This document shows, piece after piece, positions 15,597 through 21,478 of a DNA stretch of 26,828 bases. A program made the translations under genes and the position numbers. Below the pieces are notes generated by a model. It was not told the DNA's origin and made no database searches. It saw nothing but the letters and a program-made list of their open reading frames with translations. This DNA comes from an uncultured Clostridium sp. (GTDB taxonomy: Bacteria; Bacillota; Clostridia; Lachnospirales; Lachnospiraceae): NCBI GenBank assembly GCA_902464345.1, contig CABQJA010000007.1:1-26828 (forward strand). Reading direction: 5' to 3'. Numbering within the stretch: position 1 is the stretch's first letter; the number at the start of each line of letters is the position of its first letter.

Positions 15597-16043
15597 ATGG
15601 GTTCGAATACCAAAATCTTAATATTAAAAGCAAAAGAACTCATCTATACGATGATTTTTGTCGTTCTGGGGATTCTTCTGCTTCTTCTCCTTCTGTTCAT
15701 GTTTCTGCCCGAAAAGGCACCACAGGGAGATCCGGAAGTTACCGAAACCTCTGCCTATATCCCCGGTGTCTATTCCTCTACCGTTCAGCTGGGAGATTCC
15801 AAGCTGGATGTCCAGGTCACCGTAGACAGTAACCGCATCTGCGATGTCTCCATCGTAAACCTGAACGAAACCGTAGAAACCATGTACCCGCTCCTGACTC
15901 CTGCTCTGGAAGAGATCAATGCACAGCTTCCGGATATCGAATCAGCCGATGACCTGACCTGCTCTGCAGACAGCCAGTATACATCCGTGATCCTTACCCA
16001 GGCAATCAAGAACGCTCTGGAAAAAGCAACTGTAAATAAATAA
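15597..16043 (+). CDS. Membrane-anchored FMN-binding-like protein
   Basis: A 148-residue protein with one strong transmembrane helix near residues 15-37 and an extracytoplasmic domain of about 95 residues. The domain reads like the FMN_bind family: GVYSSTVQLGD followed by VQVTVDSNRICDVSIVNLNET, then a C-terminal helix TQAIKNALEKA. The spot where flavinylated members carry an SGAT-type threonine reads SADSQYTS (123-130), so covalent FMN attachment is doubtful. Start chosen at the ATG at 15597 because GAGGTGA, a good ribosome binding site, lies just upstream; a GTG at 15588 falls inside that site. The gene stands alone on the plus strand between addB and the topB operon and has its own terminator. 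Function is not known; the family match is suggestive only. Confidence 0.7.
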   Translation: MGSNTKILILKAKELIYTMIFVVLGILLLLLLLFMFLPEKAPQGDPEVTETSAYIPGVYSSTVQLGDSKLDVQVTVDSNRICDVSIVNLNETVETMYPLLTPALEEINAQLPDIESADDLTCSADSQYTSVILTQAIKNALEKATVNK

Positions 16044-16078
16044 TCCCGTTCAGACCTTTTCAGGTCCGTTACTACAGG

Positions 16079-16130
16079 AACAGCATCCGGATATTACATA
16101 GCATTATCTGTCCCCGGATGCTGTTTTTCT
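16079..16130 (+). terminator. Intrinsic terminator after the FMN-binding-like gene
   Basis: A 12-bp perfect stem, AACAGCATCCGG (16079-16090) paired with CCGGATGCTGTT (16114-16125), is followed by TTTCT. It ends plus-strand transcription before the convergent acyltransferase gene. On the minus strand no T-run follows, so it may work poorly in that direction. A smaller hairpin (GACCT/AGGTC) lies at 16053-16066. Confidence 0.82.
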
Positions 16131-16142
16131 GTTCCTTGAATG

Positions 16143-16835
16143 TTAATTCTCTCTTAATTGTGCAACTTCTCCCTGCTTCTTATAAATACTGTCCGCAGGA
16201 ACCATTCCCCGCACCATGGATACCGGATATACATGACTCTTTCTGCCGACCACGGTACCCGGATTCAGTACGGTATTACAGCCGATCTCAACCCAGTCAC
16301 CGAGAATGGCACCGAACTTTTTCAGTCCGGTCGGGATCCCCGCCTCTCCGGCCTTCACGGTTACCAGGGTCTTATCTGCCTTTACATTGCTGGTGATACT
16401 TCCGGCTCCCATATGGGAATGATAGCCGAGGATCGAATCGCCCACATAGTTGTAATGCGGCACCTGTACGGAATTAAAAATGATGACATTCTTAAGCTCT
16501 GTGGAGTTTCCGATCACACATCCGGAGCCAACCAGTGCATTGCCCCGGATAAAGGCTCCCGGCCGTACTTCCGTATCCGGTCCGATGATCGCCGGTGCCA
16601 GAATGGTCGCGGTCGGATATACCTTCGCTGACCTTGCGATCCAGATCTGCGGCTCCCGCTCCTCATAAATATCCTCCGGCAGTGTCGGACCCAGTTTCAG
16701 GATCAGGTCATGGATGCCCTTTAATGCCTCCCATGGATATGTTACCTGTTCCAGTAATTCCTTCGCCAGAGTTTCCTCCAGCTGATGAAATAACTGATCT
16801 ACCTTACATGCTTCCTGCAATTCTTCCTGTCTCAT
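16143..16835 (-). CDS. Left-handed beta-helix acyltransferase, GlmU C-domain-like
   Basis: A 230-residue protein with an alpha-helical start (about 1-60) followed by hexapeptide repeats of a left-handed beta helix (about 62-215: TATILAPAIIGPDTEVRPGAFIRGNALVG). The pattern is close to the acetyltransferase half of GlmU: RPGAFI, GNSTELKN, HYNYVGDSILG and GAGSITSNVK. His127 corresponds to the GlmU catalytic histidine of the NHLxYxGD motif. There is no nucleotidyltransferase domain, so the common label UDP-GlcNAc pyrophosphorylase would be wrong by architecture. It probably acetylates a sugar nucleotide or similar substrate, using acetyl-CoA; the actual substrate is unknown. Its ATG overlaps the topB stop (ATGA), with AGAGGA just upstream, so it is translationally coupled to topB. 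Confidence 0.82.
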   Translation of the reverse strand: MRQEELQEACKVDQLFHQLEETLAKELLEQVTYPWEALKGIHDLILKLGPTLPEDIYEEREPQIWIARSAKVYPTATILAPAIIGPDTEVRPGAFIRGNALVGSGCVIGNSTELKNVIIFNSVQVPHYNYVGDSILGYHSHMGAGSITSNVKADKTLVTVKAGEAGIPTGLKKFGAILGDWVEIGCNTVLNPGTVVGRKSHVYPVSMVRGMVPADSIYKKQGEVAQLREN

Positions 16836-18841
16836 TTTCCTCTTCCTTTCTTATAATACGCTGCTGATTTATCAAACAATGGAGTAAATGCATACTGATT
16901 CTGCAGGCCCTTGACCAGTTCCGTCTTTTTCACGACAAAATCCTCCAGAATCTTCATATAATGCTCCTCTGTGATCTCACCCCGTTCCACCTGACCCAGC
17001 CCTTTCTCCCAGCTGGCTGTCAGCTTCGGCTGCAACAGGGCATTGATCGAATAATATACAATGTCATAAATCATCTCACCCTTTAAGGTCGGTGTGACTA
17101 CCTGTGTCTTCTTATTCAGTGCCATGTACTGGATATTGATCAGCTTCTTGATGATCTCCGCACGGGTCGCACTGGTGCCGATTCCACTGCCCTTCATGTA
17201 ATCCCGCAGCTCCTCTTCTTCAATATCGGAGCCGGCTTTTTCCATGGCAATAACCAGTGTACCGGAGGTATAACGGCTCGGTGGCTTCGTCTCACCTTCC
17301 CGGATTTCAAAGTCCTGTGCCTCAACACTGCTGCCCTTTTTCAAACCGGCAATGTATTTGATCAGGCCCGGACTGAACTTCTCTTCTTCCTCTTCTTCGC
17401 CCTTTTTTCTGGTACTGTTGAAGGCCTTTCCTGCAACCTCCAGAAATCCCTGCTTATAGAGGATTTTAAAGCTGGCGAAGAAATGCTCACCTTTCCGCTC
17501 CAGTGTCAGGGATGCCTTCTGATATTCTGCCGGCGGATAAAATACGGACAGAAACCGTCTGGCTATGATCTCATATACGCCCTGTGCCGTCTGGGATACC
17601 GAGTTCAACGCAGAGAATCCCTGACCGGTCGGAATGATGGCATAATGGTCTGTGATCTGCTTATCATTGACATATTTGGTCTTTGCAATTCCTTTATAGC
17701 TGCCCTCTTCCAATATATGGGCCGCATAGCCTGCCAATGCCTGATAGTTCCTCAATCCGCCGATATTCTTGTGGATTTCTTTACTGACTGCCGTAGACAG
17801 CACTCTGGCATCGGTTCGCGGATAGGTGACCAGCTTTTTCTCATATAGTTCCTGCACGATCTTCAGTGTCTCATCCGGACTGATCTTAAACAGCCGGGAG
17901 CAGTCATTCTGCAGATCCGCCAGATTGTATAGCATCGGTGGATTCTTCTTTTCTACCTTTTTCTCGATCTTCTCCACCTTCATCTCATATGGAGCCGGAT
18001 CCTTCATCTCCCGGATCAGTGCCTCTGCATCCTCCCGGTTCTTAAATCCATTCTCCTTATACAGCTTCGGCGACTGATAGTACCGGCTGCCCTCCACTGC
18101 ACGCCATTCTGCGTCAAAGGTCTCATCCTCTGCCTGCACCTTCGCCATGATCCGGTAGAACGGTGTCTTTACAAACTCCCGGATACTCCGCTCTCTCTGT
18201 ACGACCATGCCCAGCACACAGGTCATGACCCGGCCGACCGATATGGCTCCCGGCCGGTTCTCATTCAGATAATTCCGGACCGCATAGCCGTATTTCAGTG
18301 TCAGAACCCGCGAGAAATTAATACCCATCAGATAGTCTTCCTTCGCACGCGAATATGCTGCCGCACACAGGTTATCATACTCGGAAAGGTCCTTCGCCTC
18401 CCGGACTCCACGCAGGATTTCTTCCTCTGTCTGTGAGTCGATCCAGACCCGCTTCTTCGTCTTATTCGCATCAACCTCCGCCATCCGGTCTACCAGACGA
18501 TAGATATATTCTCCTTCCCGTCCGGAGTCCGTACAGACATAAATGCATCCGACATCCTCCCGGTTCAAGAGTCCCTTGACGATCTGGAACTGCTTCGATG
18601 CATTCCCGATCACCTCATATCGGAACTGTTCCGGAATAAACGGGATCGTATTCATACTCCATTTCGCCAGTGCCGGATCATACACCTCCGGATAGCTCAT
18701 GGTAACCAGATGTCCGACACACCAGGTAACGATACTGTTCTCATCCTCGATGTATCCGTCATGCTTACCGCCATTTACTTTTAACGCCTTTGCAAATTCC
18801 CGTGCCACGCTCGGTTTCTCTGCAATATATAAATTCTTCAA
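16832..18841 (-). CDS. topB: DNA topoisomerase III
   Basis: TopB, 669 residues, a type IA topoisomerase that separates catenated or recombining DNA. The N-terminal Toprim domain begins MKNLYIAEKPSVAREF with the catalytic glutamate at residue 8, and the acidic motif CTDSGREGEYIYR follows near 103-115. The active tyrosine is Tyr340 in LVTYPRTDARVLS. EENRPGAISVGRVMT-type DNA-gate sequence (here NENRPGAISVGRV) and GIGTSATRAEII are also present. The C-terminus stops soon after the core (KKGRGK), without zinc fingers. The start is a TTG at 18841: conserved residues begin at once, AGGA lies 6 nt upstream, and no ATG is available before the conserved EKPS. It overlaps the following acyltransferase by 4 nt. 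Confidence 0.96.
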   Translation of the reverse strand: MKNLYIAEKPSVAREFAKALKVNGGKHDGYIEDENSIVTWCVGHLVTMSYPEVYDPALAKWSMNTIPFIPEQFRYEVIGNASKQFQIVKGLLNREDVGCIYVCTDSGREGEYIYRLVDRMAEVDANKTKKRVWIDSQTEEEILRGVREAKDLSEYDNLCAAAYSRAKEDYLMGINFSRVLTLKYGYAVRNYLNENRPGAISVGRVMTCVLGMVVQRERSIREFVKTPFYRIMAKVQAEDETFDAEWRAVEGSRYYQSPKLYKENGFKNREDAEALIREMKDPAPYEMKVEKIEKKVEKKNPPMLYNLADLQNDCSRLFKISPDETLKIVQELYEKKLVTYPRTDARVLSTAVSKEIHKNIGGLRNYQALAGYAAHILEEGSYKGIAKTKYVNDKQITDHYAIIPTGQGFSALNSVSQTAQGVYEIIARRFLSVFYPPAEYQKASLTLERKGEHFFASFKILYKQGFLEVAGKAFNSTRKKGEEEEEEKFSPGLIKYIAGLKKGSSVEAQDFEIREGETKPPSRYTSGTLVIAMEKAGSDIEEEELRDYMKGSGIGTSATRAEIIKKLINIQYMALNKKTQVVTPTLKGEMIYDIVYYSINALLQPKLTASWEKGLGQVERGEITEEHYMKILEDFVVKKTELVKGLQNQYAFTPLFDKSAAYYKKGRGK

Positions 18842-18874
18842 ATTATATCCTGCCTTCCTGTTCTTAACTTATTT

Positions 18875-18903
18875 ATTATACACGAAAACTCTACCCGGGA
18901 AAA
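18875..18903 (-). promoter_or_regulatory. Probable topB promoter
   Basis: A perfect TATAAT -10 hexamer (18875-18880, minus strand) lies 33 nt before the topB TTG start. At 17-nt spacing the -35 position reads TTTTCC, a poor match, so the promoter may be weak or need help. It diverges from the symporter promoter at 18918-18945. Confidence 0.5.
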
Positions 18904-18917
18904 GAGCGGATTTGCTC

Positions 18918-18945
18918 TTGACAACTCACTGCTTTGTAATATAGA
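18918..18945 (+). promoter_or_regulatory. Promoter of the symporter leader
   Basis: A perfect TTGACA (18918-18923) is followed at 16 nt by TATAGA (18940-18945), or at 18 nt by TAGAAT (18942-18947). Both fit a sigma-A promoter on the plus strand. It starts a transcript about 20 nt before the terminator hairpin at 18973. Confidence 0.72.
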
Positions 18946-18972
18946 ATATTTTTAATTTCAGTAACGGGAAGC

Positions 18973-19022
18973 AAAGGGACTTCGAATGATAACTTATCAT
19001 TTCGTGGTCCCTTTTTCTTTTC
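18973..19022 (+). terminator. Leader terminator (attenuator or small-RNA end) before the symporter gene
   Basis: A long hairpin: AAAGGGAC (18973-18980) pairs with GTCCCTTT (19007-19014), and inside it CGAA/TTTCG and TGATA/TATCA extend the stem, with a 3-nt loop. A T-rich run (TTCTTTTCT) follows directly on the plus strand. GTAAC (18961-18965) and GTTAC (19024-19028) could extend the pairing. No plus-strand gene lies before it, so it can only act on the leader transcript from 18918-18945, about 70 nt long. It could be an attenuator for the symporter or the end of a separate small RNA. No known riboswitch core (glycine, T-box) is visible. Confidence 0.72.
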
Positions 19023-19050
19023 TGTTACGATGGTTATGTGCTTTTGATGT

Positions 19051-19085
19051 GCTTTATTCCGGTCATTGACCGCAGGAAGTAAAGC
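19051..19085 (+). other. Second hairpin in the symporter 5' leader
   Basis: GCTTTATTCC (19051-19060) pairs with GGAAGTAAAGC (19075-19085, one bulge), and inside it GGTC pairs with GACC around a 3-nt loop. It lies 35 nt before the start codon, has no T-run, and leaves the GAGGAG ribosome binding site free. It may be part of an ordered leader with the terminator upstream. Confidence 0.45.
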
Positions 19086-19120
19086 AATAAATAAAGCGGG
19101 AATTGAAGAGGAGTGATTAT

Positions 19121-20839
19121 ATGGATAAGTTTTCTGAAATTGTAAGTGCCGTTGATGGGTTCGTGTGGGGGCCTGTCATGCTGATTCTGCTGGTAGGTAC
19201 CGGTGTTTTCCTGACCATCCGGACCGGATTCCTTCCATGGAGAAATCTGGGCTATGCCTTGAAAAGCACATTAAGTAAAGAGGCCCGTAAGAAAAAGGGA
19301 ACCGGTGATGTCTCTCCGTTCTCTGCACTGACAACCGCACTGGCTGCCACGATCGGTACCGGTAATATCGTAGGTGTTGCGACCGCCATGGTTTCCGGTG
19401 GTCCGGGTGCTCTGGTCTGGATGTGGGTTTCCGCCTGCTTCGGACTAACCTCCAAGTTCAGTGAATGTATGCTTGCGATCAAATACCGGGAAGTGAATGA
19501 AAAGGGAGAAATGTCCGGCGGTCCGATGTATACCATGAAAAAGGCTCTGAAGCACAAGAAGTTCGGCAGTGTACTCGGCTGGCTGTTCGCATTCTTTGCA
19601 GTGGTCGCCTCCTTTGGTATCGGCAATATGACACAGGCCAATTCCATTTCTTCTTCCATCCATGAGACCTTCGGTGCACCGACTGCGATAATCGGAATCG
19701 TGATCACGGTTCTGGCTCTGCTGATCATTGTCGGCGGTATCAAGACGATTTCCAAGGTATCCTCTGTTGTGGTTCCGCTGATGGCTATTTTCTATGTCGT
19801 TGCCGGTCTGATCGTTATCTTCCTGAATATCCAGAATGTTCCGTCCGGTATGGTTCTGATTCTGAAGTCTGCCTTTAATTTCCGGGCAGTCAGCGGTGGT
19901 GTTCTGGGTACGGTCGTTGCATCCTTCGCCAACGCAATGCGATACGGCGTTGCCCGTGGTGTCTTCTCGAACGAAGCCGGTATGGGTTCTGCCGCGATCA
20001 CGGCCGCAGCCGCTACCACCGATAATCCGGTACGTCAGGGTTATATCAATATGACCGGTACCTTCTGGGATACGATCGTGGTATGTACGATTACCGGTCT
20101 TTGTATTGCCAGCTCCGGTGTACTCGGTACCACACATGTCACACAGGATAATACCTATTCCTATGAGGCGGATACTCTGATGCTGACCTCCGTGAATTCA
20201 AAGTCGGAGACTGTTACAACCGGGTATGCCATGGATATCATCGATGATTCTTCCGTGGTTCTGACCAGCAGTGACGGAAAGACGATCTATCAGCTGACCG
20301 CCTGCGGTGCAGATGAACTTGAACAATCAGATATGGCTGCACATCCATCGGAAAGCGGTTCCATTACCGACCAACAGCTGACCGGTGCATGGCGGGATGC
20401 GGATGGAAATATATTCAAGTTTAACCCTGACGGCACCTACTGCTATGAGGAGTTGTATGTCGGTTCTGCCCTGACGATTCAGGCATTCTCCACCGTCCTT
20501 GGCAAGGCCGGTGCATGGCTTGTCACGATCGGAATTGCACTCTTCGCATTTTCCACGATCCTTGGCTGGGAGTACCATGGGGAGAAAGCCTTTGAATACC
20601 TGTTGCATACTCATAAATTCAATATTATTTACCGTATCATATTTTCACTGATTGCTTATATCGGTGCAACCACAACCCTTGATCTGGTCTGGAACCTGTC
20701 AGATATCGCCAATGCCCTGATGGCTATTCCGAATCTGATCTGTCTGCTGGCATTAAGTGGGGAAATTGCTTCTGATATGAAGAACTTTCAGCCGATTCTA
20801 AAGAAAGAGCAGGCTCTAAAAAAAGCTGCGAAGAATTAA
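19121..20839 (+). CDS. Sodium:alanine/glycine symporter (AGCS family) with inserted domain
   Basis: A 572-residue transporter of the AGCS family, which takes up alanine or glycine with sodium. Family motifs are clear: GTGVFLTIRTGFLPWRNL near the start, SPFSALTTALAATIGTGNIVGVATA, MSGGPMYTM, NAMRYGVARGVFSNEAGMGSAAI, and GIALFAFSTILGWEYHGEKAFEYL. Typical members have about 450-490 residues; here about 100 extra residues (roughly 342-445) interrupt the loop between GVLGTTHVTQ and VGSALTIQAFS. The insert is polar and includes GAWRDADGNIFKFNPDGTYCYEE, which resembles small beta-rich extracellular domains. The true start is the ATG at 19121, with GAGGAG 7 nt upstream; the TTG at 19103 overlaps that site. 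It is monocistronic, with a structured leader and a terminator at 20890-20940. Confidence 0.93.
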   Translation: MDKFSEIVSAVDGFVWGPVMLILLVGTGVFLTIRTGFLPWRNLGYALKSTLSKEARKKKGTGDVSPFSALTTALAATIGTGNIVGVATAMVSGGPGALVWMWVSACFGLTSKFSECMLAIKYREVNEKGEMSGGPMYTMKKALKHKKFGSVLGWLFAFFAVVASFGIGNMTQANSISSSIHETFGAPTAIIGIVITVLALLIIVGGIKTISKVSSVVVPLMAIFYVVAGLIVIFLNIQNVPSGMVLILKSAFNFRAVSGGVLGTVVASFANAMRYGVARGVFSNEAGMGSAAITAAAATTDNPVRQGYINMTGTFWDTIVVCTITGLCIASSGVLGTTHVTQDNTYSYEADTLMLTSVNSKSETVTTGYAMDIIDDSSVVLTSSDGKTIYQLTACGADELEQSDMAAHPSESGSITDQQLTGAWRDADGNIFKFNPDGTYCYEELYVGSALTIQAFSTVLGKAGAWLVTIGIALFAFSTILGWEYHGEKAFEYLLHTHKFNIIYRIIFSLIAYIGATTTLDLVWNLSDIANALMAIPNLICLLALSGEIASDMKNFQPILKKEQALKKAAKN

Positions 20840-20889
20840 TCTCAGCGTACGACCTGCATAGATTTCAGTACACTACCTGTATCGATTAC

Positions 20890-20940
20890 AAAGGTCGGAG
20901 GCTCCGGTGATTGTCCGGAAACCTCCGACCTTTAAGTTTT
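20890..20940. terminator. Terminator between the convergent symporter and hsp20 genes
   Basis: A strong stem, AAAGGTCGGAGG (20890-20901) pairing with CCTCCGACCTTT (20922-20933), is extended by CTCCGG/CCGGA inside. AAGTTTTCT follows on the plus strand; the minus strand side is less T-rich. It lies 50 nt after the symporter stop and 10 nt after the hsp20 stop, so it likely serves the symporter mainly and hsp20 partly. Confidence 0.8.
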
Positions 20941-20950
20941 CTAACATCCA

Positions 20951-21364
20951 TTACTCGATGGAGATGCGCTTCTTCTCTTCTACTGCCGGCTTCTTATCCT
21001 TCGGGAATGCAATAGTCAGAATACCATTCTCATACTTCGCCTTTACATCCTCCTGTGTCAGATTCTCGCCGATATAGAAGCTTCTGGAGCAGCTGCCAAG
21101 ATAACGTTCTCTGTGAATGTATTTGCCGCATTTCTCATCCTCATCCAACTTGTTGGCATGTACACCGCTGATTGTCAGGTGTCCTTTCTCCAGCTCTGCA
21201 TGGATCTCATCCTTCTCAAAACCCGGCATCTCAATCTCCAGCAGATAATCTGCACCGATCTCCTTCACATCTGTCCGCATCAGAGGCTTCACTGTCTCTC
21301 TTCCTCTTGCGGTGTTGAAAAGTTCATCAAAATAATCATCATTGAAAAAACTAGGTACTATCAT
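20951..21364 (-). CDS. Small heat-shock protein (Hsp20/alpha-crystallin family)
   Basis: A 137-residue holdase chaperone that binds unfolding proteins without ATP and forms oligomers. The alpha-crystallin domain spans about residues 30-121: DVKEIGADYLLEIEMPGFEKDEI, HLTISG, YIHRERYLGSCSRSFYI and the GILTIAFPK strand (114-122). The C-terminal I-x-I oligomerisation motif is RISIE (Ile134, Ile136). The short N-terminal arm (MIVPSFFNDDYFDELF) is typical of clostridial Hsp18-type proteins. GGAGG lies 8 nt before the ATG. The promoter at 21431-21459 is overlapped by a CIRCE operator, so HrcA repression with heat induction is expected. The gene follows the ABC permease in the same direction with no terminator between, so some read-through is possible. 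Confidence 0.95.
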   Translation of the reverse strand: MIVPSFFNDDYFDELFNTARGRETVKPLMRTDVKEIGADYLLEIEMPGFEKDEIHAELEKGHLTISGVHANKLDEDEKCGKYIHRERYLGSCSRSFYIGENLTQEDVKAKYENGILTIAFPKDKKPAVEEKKRISIE

Positions 21365-21430
21365 AATCGTGTCCTCCTGTTATATGCATATTCTGTGGGA
21401 ATGTATCCCTTGTTTTCTTGTTCTATATGC

Positions 21431-21459
21431 AATATAACATACGTTGTTAGCACTGTCAA
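21431..21459 (-). promoter_or_regulatory. Sigma-A-type promoter of hsp20
   Basis: TTGACA (21454-21459) and TATATT (21431-21436) on the minus strand are separated by exactly 17 nt. The -35 hexamer lies inside the CIRCE palindrome, so a bound HrcA would block RNA polymerase. Confidence 0.85.
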
Positions 21460-21473
21460 TAGATGAGTGCTAA
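21447..21473 (-). promoter_or_regulatory. CIRCE operator (HrcA binding site)
   Basis: TTAGCACTC-N9-CAGTGCTAA on the minus strand matches the CIRCE consensus TTAGCACTC-N9-GAGTGCTAA at 17 of 18 positions with the exact 9-nt spacer. It overlaps the hsp20 -35 hexamer and begins 6 nt after the permease stop codon. Confidence 0.93.
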
Positions 21474-21478
21474 TTTTT

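Noticed and set aside
18946..19120. Glycine riboswitch or T-box before the symporter
   Set aside because: No tandem glycine-aptamer cores, no T-box sequence or specifier-loop layout was found; only two simple hairpins are visible.
19445..20137. 230-codon open frame on the minus strand opposite the symporter
   Set aside because: It lies antisense to strongly conserved transporter motifs, is full of Gly, Asn, His and Asp from the reverse of hydrophobic codons, and has no recognisable domain.
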